From the NCBI RefSeq assembly GCF_001269385.1, contig NZ_CXOO01000023.1, positions 20,722 through 84,721 of the forward strand: 64,000 bases of DNA, given 5' to 3'. The DNA is from Limnohabitans sp. DM1. GTDB lineage: Bacteria; Pseudomonadota; Gammaproteobacteria; Burkholderiales; Burkholderiaceae_C. The position numbers and the translations under genes are program-made. This document shows, piece after piece, positions 43,159-50,529 of the stretch. The notes below the pieces were generated by a model. The model was not told where the DNA came from, did no database searches, and saw only the letters and a program-made list of their open reading frames with translations. Numbering within the stretch: position 1 is the stretch's first letter; each line of letters begins with the position of its first letter.

Positions 43159-44286
43159 CTAGACTTTGCTGCGCACTTCTTCGATGGACAAGTCAAAGTG
43201 CTGCGGACCAATGAGCAGCACGTCGTCGGCCTTGCGGGTCCAAGCCGAATGGAGCAGGCGCGAGGCCAGCTCCATCAGACCCCGGGTTTGCTGGAATTCT
43301 TTGTTCTCTTTGAACAGCGAGAAGATGTGTTTCATCTGCGGATGAAACGGGTAGGTCTGCTCAATTTCGGCGGCGATTTGCTCGGGCGTTTTTTGCTGGT
43401 TGACTTGGCGCGAGCGCTGGGCTTGCTCCACGCTTTTGGCAAATTGCTGGGCCAGGTTGCGAACCTGGTTTTCGTCGGGCAGCTCGGCAAACAAACGCTT
43501 TTTCAGAATGGCGTAGGTTTCGTCGCCCGCCAGGTCCACCGGGGTGATGTTGAAGGCGGTGCGGCCCAGCTCCAGCTTGGCGTTCTCAAGGGCCGAGTTG
43601 ATCATGGCCGTGCCGTCGGCGTGTGAGGCGTCGAGGTCGGTGATGATGACGCAGACGTTGGCGCACTTTTGTGCGGCGACCATCAAGTTGGACAGCGCGG
43701 TTTGCACCACGTCGGCGATGGTGCCTGCACCCACTTGTTGGGTGCGGTAGTAGGCGAAATACGGCGGCATTTCGTCCAGCATGATGAGCGCCGGGCCGGT
43801 GAGTTTGGCAAACAGCTCGTTCCAGTGGTTCAGGCCGGGCGCTTGTGCGCCAGTTGCAAAAAACTGCGGATGCCCCAGCTCGCTGGCGATGCGGCCCCAA
43901 AAGAAGTCGTTGGGTTGTTCGCGCCCGTTAAAAAAGGTGACCTGCGCCGCGCCAAAGTTGTACTGGCTGGTGGTGGCGCTGAAAAACTCAGACCGCAAAA
44001 CCGGGTGGCGGGCCAGAAAGGCCATGGTTTTGATCAGGTGGGTTTTACCGCCGCCCATGGCCTGCTTGAGCCTGAACACCGGGTGACCGCCTTTGGTGCC
44101 CGACAAGCGCTTGAAGCCTTCCTTGACCAGCTCTTGCATGCCGTGTGTGAGGTAAGACTGCTTGAGGAATTTGCGCCCCTCTTCTTCTTGCAGTGTTTCT
44201 TGACCGATGTGTTCAATGGCGTCGTTGATGCGGATGTGCAATGCGCCTTCGTTGAGAGTGCAGGCTTGTTTGACGGTCAAGTACAT
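43159..44286 (-). CDS. DUF499 ATPase, N-terminal part (interrupted by TAG)
   Basis: 375-residue N-terminal ATPase half of a DUF499/COG1483 protein. Walker A is MGGGKTHL (77-84), Walker B is ALIMLDEMPPYF (near 175), and VCVIITDLDAS resembles sensor 1. It ends at TAG after RSKV; the next codons continue the family-type sequence in the same frame, so a Gln or other codon was probably changed to TAG. First gene of the leftward cassette DUF499 - DUF3780 - DUF1156 - GIY-YIG - helicase. ATG 44286 is the only good start. An AT-rich promoter region lies upstream. Confidence 0.82.
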   Translation of the reverse strand: MYLTVKQACTLNEGALHIRINDAIEHIGQETLQEEEGRKFLKQSYLTHGMQELVKEGFKRLSGTKGGHPVFRLKQAMGGGKTHLIKTMAFLARHPVLRSEFFSATTSQYNFGAAQVTFFNGREQPNDFFWGRIASELGHPQFFATGAQAPGLNHWNELFAKLTGPALIMLDEMPPYFAYYRTQQVGAGTIADVVQTALSNLMVAAQKCANVCVIITDLDASHADGTAMINSALENAKLELGRTAFNITPVDLAGDETYAILKKRLFAELPDENQVRNLAQQFAKSVEQAQRSRQVNQQKTPEQIAAEIEQTYPFHPQMKHIFSLFKENKEFQQTRGLMELASRLLHSAWTRKADDVLLIGPQHFDLSIEEVRSKV

Positions 44287-44576
44287 GGGGTAAGCAGCTT
44301 GGAAATGGGTTGAAAGTGATGACCTGAAAACGGTGCAGCGCTTGGGCGCTGCGGCGTGATTTCCGGTAAGTTTTTTTGTGATTTTCTGTACACATTATTG
44401 CAATTTCTGGTTGTTATATTCGGCTTAAAAGCATCTTATTTTTGATGCAATTCGTTAAAAACAACCAATTAATGAAATTTGTTGGTGTTGCTGGTCTGGG
44501 TCGGTATCTTGGTCATTCATCCACATGATTCAATCGTTTTTCAAACAAGCGCACGACAGAGAGCGTCAAGCTTGTG
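44287..44576. promoter_or_regulatory. AT-rich regulatory region upstream of the defence cassette
   Basis: 290 bases without a gene. The part at 44385-44480 is strongly AT-rich and holds an inverted repeat GCATC-N8-GATGC (44431-44448), a candidate operator for the leftward DUF499 gene. No -35/-10 pair was clear enough to assign. Confidence 0.45.
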
Positions 44577-44948
44577 ATGTGCCCCGTTCCCGCTAAGCCT
44601 GTCAAACCCATAATTTCGCTGCCTAGTGCCGACAAGCTCAAGCGCGACATGACCCGCGTGGCTGTGCTGCTGCGCAAGCAGCTGCAGATCGAGCACGCGC
44701 CGCACATCTCGCCCCAGGCCCAGTTGGTCAAGCTGGCCGACAAGATCAGCAATGTGCGCGACACCCTGGCCTCGCCACCCGCCGATTGGTCGCCTGAGCG
44801 CAAACAGGCTTACTTCGACTGGGCCGCCGCCGTGGTCGCAGGCCTGCGCGGCGTGCACCCGGGGCTGGATGGGGTGTTTGATGGGCTGTATGCGCGGAGG
44901 TTGGCTTTGCCTAGACAGGCCAAGCGGCCCGATTCATCAAGGGCTTGA
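44577..44948 (+). pseudogene. Truncated (p)ppGpp-hydrolase/HD-type protein
   Basis: The frame encodes the C-terminal half of a MESH1/SpoT-type HD phosphohydrolase: [20 protein letters not shown], then [17 protein letters not shown] and [14 protein letters not shown]. The N-terminal HD motif and the first helices are missing; the first 20 codons do not look like the family. Full-length relatives are about 180 residues, and this has 123. It lies at the right border of the cassette, consistent with an insertion or deletion having cut it. Probably non-functional. Confidence 0.65.
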
Positions 44949-44999
44949 TATTTGATGCATTCAGTGGCTCACTTGGCGGGATAAAAATACATCAGGAGG

Positions 45000-45015
45000 G
45001 TAGCTTTAAAGCTAC
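45000..45015. promoter_or_regulatory. Perfect palindrome before the toxin gene
   Basis: GTAGCTTTAAAGCTAC is a perfect 16-bp palindrome ending seven bases before the toxin ATG. Antitoxins of this type autoregulate from such sites. TACAAT (45013-45018) overlaps it and could be a -10 box; no strong ribosome site lies next to the ATG. Confidence 0.7.
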
Positions 45016-45022
45016 AATCAAC

Positions 45023-45367
45023 ATGTTTCTATTGAAGCACTATGTCAGCCCACAGGGGGTGGACTTGTTTGGTTTGTGGCTGAATGCGCTGCGCGACAAA
45101 CAAGCCCGAGCCAAAGTTTCGGCACGCATGCTGCGATTGCAAAACGGGAATTTTGGCGATTGCAAGCCTGTGGGGGCGGGTGTTTGGGAGCTGCGTATCG
45201 ATTGGGGCCCTGGCTACCGTGTTTATTACGCATTGGCAGACAAAAAAGTGGTGCTGCTTTGCGAAGGCGGCGACAAGCGCTCGCAGCAAGCCGATATCGA
45301 CCGGGCCGTGGAGCGATGGATTGACTGGCAAACAAGGAGTTCGAATGATCCAACCCGTAAAACATGA
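45023..45367 (+). CDS. RelE/HigB-like addiction-module toxin
   Basis: 114-residue small basic protein of the RelE/HigB killer-protein type (COG3657-like). WLNALRDKQARAKVSARMLR and GVWELRIDWGPGYRVYYALA match the family, whose members cleave mRNA at the ribosome. The ATG at 45023 is used: the longer frame runs through the palindromic operator. The toxin comes first and overlaps the antitoxin by 23 bases, as in higBA-type loci. Confidence 0.85.
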   Translation: MFLLKHYVSPQGVDLFGLWLNALRDKQARAKVSARMLRLQNGNFGDCKPVGAGVWELRIDWGPGYRVYYALADKKVVLLCEGGDKRSQQADIDRAVERWIDWQTRSSNDPTRKT

Positions 45368-45638
45368 TGACTGGCTTTTTGCCCAGCTCCAGGATGCCGA
45401 ATTTGCTGCCGAGTATTTGAATGCGGCCAATGAGGATGACGATCCCCAGACGTATTTGGCCGCTTTGCGCAAGGTGGTGGAGGCGCGTTGTGGCATGACG
45501 GCGTTGGCTGCGCAGACGCAGCTGTCGCGAGAAACGCTTTATCGCACCTTGTCAGCCCGGGGCAATCCCACCATCAAAACTTTGGCCGCTGTGCTCAAAG
45601 CCACGGGCCTGAAAATTTCCATCGCTCCGGCATCTTGA
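45345..45638 (+). CDS. HigA-like antitoxin (HTH)
   Basis: 97-residue antidote with a helix-turn-helix at about 48-85: GMTALAAQTQLSRETLYRTL, then GNPTIKTLAAVLKATGL. The ATG at 45345 has AAGGAG eight bases upstream, inside the toxin gene. It should neutralise the upstream toxin and repress the operon at the palindrome 45000-45015. Confidence 0.88.
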   Translation: MIQPVKHDDWLFAQLQDAEFAAEYLNAANEDDDPQTYLAALRKVVEARCGMTALAAQTQLSRETLYRTLSARGNPTIKTLAAVLKATGLKISIAPAS

Positions 45639-45731
45639 GCCACGCAGGCTGGCCAATAAGTTCCAGACACGCCATGTGAACTTGCCCCTCTGCGACGCAA
45701 GATGTCTTGGGCATTCTGAAAATCGTATTGA

Positions 45732-45757
45732 GCCGCTCGGGTGAGCGGCCTTTCATT
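45732..45757 (+). terminator. Terminator-like hairpin after the antitoxin gene
   Basis: GCCGCTC-GGGT-GAGCGGC followed by CTTTCATTTT resembles a weak rho-independent terminator 93 bases after the antitoxin stop. It also ends just before the ribosome binding site of the next small gene. Confidence 0.55.
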
Positions 45758-45771
45758 TTCAGGAGGGTCCG

Positions 45772-46002
45772 ATGGGGCAGATCGATTCAGTTCGGGCGGT
45801 GCGCGACACCTGCATAGCCTTGGCGTGGGATGGCGTGCGTTCCGTGCGCGTGCATGCGCCGGGCGGCTTCAACCTTCAGTCTGTAGTGTGGACCGCATGG
45901 CGCGAAGGTTTGCAGCCCCATTGCCGCGTGCGCTATTGGGACGTGTGGTACCCGCAACTGGCGGCGGGCCGCAAGCGCTTTGTGGTGTGGGTGGCGGCGT
46001 GA
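45772..46002 (+). CDS. Uncharacterised 76-residue protein
   Basis: Small protein with a good AGGAGG five bases before the ATG. It is not recognised. The sequence is rich in Trp, Arg and Val (WDGVRSVRVHAPGGFNLQSV; CRVRYWDVWYPQLAAGRKRF) without signal peptide or membrane helix. It ends seven bases before the right MITE-like element, so it marks the edge of the accessory island. Confidence 0.6.
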   Translation: MGQIDSVRAVRDTCIALAWDGVRSVRVHAPGGFNLQSVVWTAWREGLQPHCRVRYWDVWYPQLAAGRKRFVVWVAA

Positions 46003-46009
46003 GGGGCTA

Positions 46010-46180
46010 CTATTGATCCGGCACGCTGAAGTTTGAAATGTGTGCGACATGTCATCTCGTAGGTCGGCACTCGCAGAGTCCGACATGATGGGTTTCGCCG
46101 CAGGCTCATGTCGGGGTCTTCGACCGCCGACCTACAACATCTTTGTTGAGCCTTGAAAACTTCTCAGGGCCGAATCAATA
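46010..46180 (-). repeat. MITE-like element, right copy (inverted)
   Basis: 171-bp inverted copy of the element at 25879-26047, with the same terminal repeats (CTATTGATC... and ...GAATCAATA) and the same central hairpin. Small differences include a 3-base insertion near GGCTCAA and a few substitutions. The two copies face each other across about 20 kb. Confidence 0.88.
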
Positions 46181-46242
46181 AGATGGGGGGGCACAACAGC
46201 CGAAGGCATGGCCCCCTGATCCGGTTGAGACTGACAGAGGGG

Positions 46243-46743
46243 TTAAGCCAGGGATGGCAGGTGGGGGTTCAGCACCACGCCGCAGCGCTCCAGGCGTTTT
46301 TTCATGCAGAGCACTTGCGCGTCTTTGCTGTGCAGGGTGGCGGTGTGAGCCACGGCCAGGTCGATGAACTTTTGGTCGTCGGCGTCTTTGCAGGCGTAGG
46401 GGGCTTTGGGCGCGTCGGGCTGCAGTTGGGCCCAGCGGTCAAAGTGGCCCAGCACGGCGCTGGCGGGCAATTGGCGGTGCATGAGGCGTTTGGCGATTTG
46501 CGGGTAGGCCAGCACGCGGGCCAGTTCTTCGCGCATGGCGGCTGTGGCCAGCCACTGGGTGCTGCCGAGCTCCACGCTGGTGCGCAGGGCCTCGGCTTGG
46601 GGCTCGTCAAACACCCACAGGTCGAGCACGATGTTGGTGTCCAGCACGCGGCGCACGGGGGCTTGGGCCAAGTCTGCGCCCGGACCTTCATTCAAGGCCG
46701 CGGCCACCTCCATGCGCCCCTGAGCGCCCACCTCCAGGCTCAT
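46243..46743 (-). CDS. PIN-domain ribonuclease-like protein
   Basis: 166-residue PIN-domain protein (type seen as VapC-like toxin component). Acidic residues fit the PIN site: Asp35 in RVLDTNIVLDLW, Glu in AAMREELARVL, Asp in KDADDQKFIDLA. The start overlaps the RlmL-type methyltransferase stop by ATGA, so the pair are co-transcribed. No antitoxin gene is seen beside it, so a house-keeping RNase role or an orphan toxin are both possible. Confidence 0.8.
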   Translation of the reverse strand: MSLEVGAQGRMEVAAALNEGPGADLAQAPVRRVLDTNIVLDLWVFDEPQAEALRTSVELGSTQWLATAAMREELARVLAYPQIAKRLMHRQLPASAVLGHFDRWAQLQPDAPKAPYACKDADDQKFIDLAVAHTATLHSKDAQVLCMKKRLERCGVVLNPHLPSLA

Positions 46744-48059
46744 GGTGCAGATGTTCCCGATGTGTCGGTGCCGGGCGTGCCCGCTGGGCTGCTCGTGCCG
46801 TCGCCAGCCACGCGCTTCAAGCTGCCTTTGATCATGTCAAAGCGGAACAGGCGGCATTCGATGGGGCCGTTCCACATGGGCACGCGGCGCGATTCTTTCA
46901 GGCGCATTTTGCTGGGCAGCTTCAGGTCGGGCGTGAGCATCCAGGCGCTCCAGCCGCTGTAGTTTTTCTTCCAGTGGCTGGCCAGTTGGGCGAAGAAGTC
47001 GCCGCCGTCGTCGGTCTGGGCAGTCTCGCGGTGGTGGCTTGGGGTGGCAGCTCGGGAACTGGCCAGGGCACCCGGCTGGAAGTTGTCACGCCCACGCCCG
47101 GCCACACCCGCTGCGGCAATGCGCTCGCCATAAGGCGGGTTGAGCAGCATCACGCCTGGTGTCTCGCTGGGGGGCATGCGTTGCAGCGCGTCGCCGCCCC
47201 GGAACTCGATCACACCCGACACGCCTGCGCGTTCGGCATTGCGCTCGGCAAAGTCGACCATGCGGAAGGCCACATCGCTGCCAAAGATCGGCGCGGTGGG
47301 TTCGTGTTCGTGGTCGCGGGCTTCTTCGATCAGGCCTTGCCAAACGTGGTTCTGGAAGGGTAGTAATTTCTCGAAGCCAAAGCGGCGCTGCAAACCGGGC
47401 GCGATGCCGCAGGCGATTTGCGCCGCTTCGATCGGGATGGTGCCGCTGCCGCAGCAGGGGTCGTACAGGGGCACGGTGGCGTCCCAGCCGCTGGCCGCGA
47501 TCATGGCGGCGGCCAGGGTTTCCTTCAAAGGCGCGTCACCCTTGTCGGTGCGCCAGCCACGCTTGAACAGCGGCTCGCCCGAGGTGTCGATGTAGAGCGT
47601 GGCCGTTTCGGGCGTCAGGTGCGCGTAGATGCGCACATCGGGCCAGGCGGTGTCGACGCTGGGGCGCTCGCCGCGTTTGGCGCGAAAGCGGTCGGCCACC
47701 GCGTCCTTGATCTTGAGCGCGGCAAAGTTCAGGCTGTTGAGCGGGCTGTGCTGCGCCGTGATGTCGATCTTGAAAGTTTGCTTGGGCGTGAACCAGATTT
47801 CCCAAGCCACTTCGCTGGCGGCGTTGTACAGGTCGTTCTCATTGCGGTAATCGGTGACCGACAGCTGCACCAGCACGCGCTGGGTCAGGCGGCTGTGCAG
47901 GTTGATGCGCAGGGCGTCGCGCCACGAGGCGCGGGCCATCACGCCGCCTCGGCCGCTCATCAGGTCGTGGCCCGTCAGGCCCGTGATGTGGTGGACCTCA
48001 TCGGCCAGGATGCCCTCGATGCCGGCGGCGCAGGGAAGAAAAAGTGTCAAGGCGTTCAA
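46740..48059 (-). CDS. RlmL-type 23S rRNA guanine-N2 methyltransferase
   Basis: 439-residue protein with an N-terminal THUMP domain (about 50-150) and a class I SAM-methyltransferase domain. Motif I is YDPCCGSGTIPIEAA, the catalytic motif is LLNPPYGER, as in the RlmL/COG0116 family that modifies G2445. The C-terminal 30 residues are a Pro/Thr/Gly-rich tail. The only good start is TTG at 48059 (MNALTLFLPCAAGIEGIL), which fits family N-termini; no ATG is available before the THUMP domain. Probably co-transcribed with the PIN gene. Confidence 0.88.
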   Translation of the reverse strand: MNALTLFLPCAAGIEGILADEVHHITGLTGHDLMSGRGGVMARASWRDALRINLHSRLTQRVLVQLSVTDYRNENDLYNAASEVAWEIWFTPKQTFKIDITAQHSPLNSLNFAALKIKDAVADRFRAKRGERPSVDTAWPDVRIYAHLTPETATLYIDTSGEPLFKRGWRTDKGDAPLKETLAAAMIAASGWDATVPLYDPCCGSGTIPIEAAQIACGIAPGLQRRFGFEKLLPFQNHVWQGLIEEARDHEHEPTAPIFGSDVAFRMVDFAERNAERAGVSGVIEFRGGDALQRMPPSETPGVMLLNPPYGERIAAAGVAGRGRDNFQPGALASSRAATPSHHRETAQTDDGGDFFAQLASHWKKNYSGWSAWMLTPDLKLPSKMRLKESRRVPMWNGPIECRLFRFDMIKGSLKRVAGDGTSSPAGTPGTDTSGTSAP

Positions 48060-48218
48060 AGCAGTCCAAACGAGAAAAGAATCGGTGATTTTCCTCTACT
48101 GGTGCCGGATTGACGAAGAGACGTGATTGTTTTGCAAATCTCATGGTTCACCATAAGTTAAAAAGCACTCAAATAAAGGTTACATTTGAAAATCAAATGA
48201 CTCAAAAAAGGTTGATTC

Positions 48219-48578
48219 ATGTCCAGCGGCACATTCCAATGGGTGACACGGCGCACAGTGGTTCTGTTTGGACGGTTGGCTTGCGAGGTGATGGCCGCCT
48301 TGCTGGCGCTGTGCTTGTCGGCAGGGCTTGTGCTGGCACAAGACACGCCGCAGAACCCTTTTGATGCCAAGGGGCCGCAATTCAATTGGGTTTTGAATGA
48401 CAATCCCGCCGGTTTGTGCGCGCGGGCCAGCAAAGATGGTACGCACACAGAAGCCGATGCCTGCAGCTACTGGGTGCAGCAAGAGCGGCGCTGCACGCTG
48501 GTCACCAAACCGGACAAAGCCTCGCACCATGTGTTGGGTGTTCTTTTTTCAGCCTGTCAGCGGGGCTTGCGTGCTTAA
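48219..48578 (+). CDS. Uncharacterised exported protein
   Basis: 119 residues with an N-terminal signal-like segment (VMAALLALCLSAGLVLAQ, ending near 41). The mature part has four cysteines (LCARASKDG, DACSYWV, RRCTLVT, SACQRGL) and looks secreted. It overlaps the next gene by eight bases. An AT-rich stretch (48140-48200) upstream probably holds the promoter. Not recognised. Confidence 0.7.
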   Translation: MSSGTFQWVTRRTVVLFGRLACEVMAALLALCLSAGLVLAQDTPQNPFDAKGPQFNWVLNDNPAGLCARASKDGTHTEADACSYWVQQERRCTLVTKPDKASHHVLGVLFSACQRGLRA

Positions 48579-48885
48579 GAAATGGGCACTGTGCTGCTGC
48601 GCGAGCCTGATGGGCTGTGCGGTGGACAATCCGCTACTCTTACCGCACAAGAGTTTTATTCCGGTTGCGCCAGTAGACCGCGTGTTGGCTGCACCAAAGA
48701 TCGAGCACCGGCGCATGGCCAACAGCCGTTTGTTGTGTGACTTGTCCACGGGCGCCCGCATGAGTCAGGCGTGCGCCGTGTGGAATGTCAAAACCAATGT
48801 CTGCACCATCATTACCGAGCCGCATGCCCCGTATGAAGTGTTAGGCCATGAGGTTCGGCACTGCTTTGAAGGGCACTTTCACTGA
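48571..48885 (+). CDS. Predicted lipoprotein with an HExxH-like motif
   Basis: 104 residues starting at GTG 48571: LKKWALCCCASLMGCAVDN is a lipoprotein signal with lipobox LMGC, predicting lipidation at the Cys after Gly. The C-terminal end VLGHEVRHCFEGHFH contains HEVRH, an HExxH-type zinc-site pattern. Mature part is short, so a true protease is uncertain. It is translationally coupled to the previous gene; both are probably envelope proteins of one operon. GTG is chosen because no ATG gives a signal peptide. Confidence 0.7.
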   Translation: MLKKWALCCCASLMGCAVDNPLLLPHKSFIPVAPVDRVLAAPKIEHRRMANSRLLCDLSTGARMSQACAVWNVKTNVCTIITEPHAPYEVLGHEVRHCFEGHFH

Positions 48886-48914
48886 CCCTGGATGTCTACC
48901 CAGGCGCATCCGTT

Positions 48915-48940
48915 GTAGGTCGGGGGTCGAAGACCCTGAC
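48915..48940. repeat. REP-like core, family B (one arm)
   Basis: GTAGGTCGGGGGTCGAAGAC followed by CCTGAC is one arm of the central hairpin of the MITE-like element, between the lipoprotein gene and rpoN. Confidence 0.75.
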
Positions 48941-48944
48941 GGTT

Positions 48945-50492
48945 TCAGCCGCTCATGCTTTTGCGCAAATTGGCCGGGGCAATGCGCAAGGCTTCGCGGT
49001 ACTTGGCCACGGTGCGGCGAGCGCAGTCAATGCCTTGCTCTTTGAGCATTTCCGAAATCTGGTTGTCGGACAGTGGTTTGGCCGTGCTTTCGGCCGCGAC
49101 AAACTGTTTGATCAGGGCCCGCACGGCGGTGCTGGATGCGGCGCTGCCGCTGTCGGTGCCCAGGCCCGAGCCAAAGAAATATTTCAACTCGAAGGTGCCT
49201 TGCGGCGTGGTCATGTATTTGGCCGTGGTCACCCGGCTGATGGTGGACTCGTGCATGCCCAGCTCGTCGGCAATCTCGCGCAACACCAGCGGGCGCATGG
49301 CCAGTTCGCCGTGCGTCAAAAAGTTCTTTTGTCGCTCCACGATGGCGGTGGACACGCGCAAGATGGTGTCAAAGCGCTGCTGAATGTTCTTGATGAACCA
49401 GCGGGCCTCTTGCAGGCGCTGCTGCAAGCCCGCATGGTTGTCGCCCTTGCCGCCGCGCAGGGCGTTGGCATAGATGTCGTGCACGCGCAGTTTGGGCATC
49501 ACGTCGGGGTTGAGCTGGATGCGAAATTGGGGGGCACCGCTTTTGCGGGTGTTCACCACCAGCACGTCCGGGATGATGATGTTTTGCTCGGCCAGCGCAA
49601 ACGGCCTGCCCGGTTTGGGTTCGAGCCGCGCCAAGAAGGTGATGGCGGTTTTGATGCGCGCTTCGCTCAGACCGCACAAGACGGCCAGCCGTTTGAAGTC
49701 GCGTTTGGCCAGCAATTCCAGCGGGTGTGTGCAAACGGCCAAGGCCGTGTGGGCCACTTCCTCCCCGGGTTCGTCGGCAAGCCGGGCCTTGATCTGGATG
49801 CGCAGGCATTCGGCCAGATCGCGGGCGCCCACGCCCACCGGTTCGAGCGATTGCAGCAAGCCCAGGGCCACGGTGAAGCGGTGTACCAATTCATCGCGTT
49901 GTTCGACGTCTTCTTCACCGGCCAGGCTGGCAGCTAACTCGGGCAAGGAGTCGGTCAAATAACCATCGTCGTTGAGTGATTCGATCAAAAAGCGCAGCGC
50001 CGCCCGGTCAATCTCGGACAGGCGCAATGACAAGGCCTGACGGTGCAAAAAGTCGGTGAGTGAGCCCGTGTTGCGAGCCAGCTCGACGGCGTCGGCGGTT
50101 TCTTCGCCCTTGTTGTGGCGGGCGGGGGCGTCACCGCCCCATTCGCTGTCGTCGGGGCGCATGTCCACGCTGCCGTCACCGTCCCAGCTTTCGGCCACGT
50201 CGGTCACGGCTTCGTCACGGGTTTCGCTGGCGCTGTCATCGCTGCTGCTGGCGGTGCTGGCACTTTCGCTCACGCGGTCACCCAGGCTCACCCGCGCATC
50301 GGCCTGGTCAATCCCAAAGGCCTCTTGCGGTGCTTCTTCTGCGGCGCGTTCCAAAAAAGGGTTGTCGTCCAGCATCTGGTCGACTTCTTGCGACAGCTCC
50401 AGCGTGGACAGCTGCAGCAAGCGGATGGATTGTTGCAGCTGGGGCGTAAGCGCCAGGTGCTGGGACATGCGCAGCGACAAACTGGGTTTCAT
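48945..50492 (-). CDS. rpoN: RNA polymerase sigma-54 factor
   Basis: 515-residue RpoN. Region I is SLSLRMSQHLALTPQLQQSI at the start; an acidic region II follows (about 50-130); the core-binding and helix-turn-helix regions come next; the RpoN box ARRTVAKYREAL is near the C-terminus. It directs transcription from -24/-12 promoters with activator proteins. Located 37 bases after lptB on the same strand, the usual lptA-lptB-rpoN order of proteobacteria. Confidence 0.96.
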   Translation of the reverse strand: MKPSLSLRMSQHLALTPQLQQSIRLLQLSTLELSQEVDQMLDDNPFLERAAEEAPQEAFGIDQADARVSLGDRVSESASTASSSDDSASETRDEAVTDVAESWDGDGSVDMRPDDSEWGGDAPARHNKGEETADAVELARNTGSLTDFLHRQALSLRLSEIDRAALRFLIESLNDDGYLTDSLPELAASLAGEEDVEQRDELVHRFTVALGLLQSLEPVGVGARDLAECLRIQIKARLADEPGEEVAHTALAVCTHPLELLAKRDFKRLAVLCGLSEARIKTAITFLARLEPKPGRPFALAEQNIIIPDVLVVNTRKSGAPQFRIQLNPDVMPKLRVHDIYANALRGGKGDNHAGLQQRLQEARWFIKNIQQRFDTILRVSTAIVERQKNFLTHGELAMRPLVLREIADELGMHESTISRVTTAKYMTTPQGTFELKYFFGSGLGTDSGSAASSTAVRALIKQFVAAESTAKPLSDNQISEMLKEQGIDCARRTVAKYREALRIAPANLRKSMSG

Positions 50493-50529
50493 GCCGGGGC
50501 TTTCATGTCAGGACACAGCATGCCGGGCA

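Noticed and set aside
43159..43161. Genome-wide recoding of TAG
   Set aside because: Only one clear internal TAG, and most genes end in TGA or TAA; a local mutation or error is simpler.
41926..43626. 566-codon plus-strand frame opposite the DUF499 gene
   Set aside because: Shadow of the minus-strand gene; Phe/Gly/Val-rich composition with no domain, and it spans the TAG region by chance.
33676..44286. Considered DISARM or BREX as the identity of the cassette
   Set aside because: No DUF1998/drmA-drmB pair, PglZ phosphatase or BrxL protease is seen; methylase and ATPase families differ (DUF1156, DUF499).
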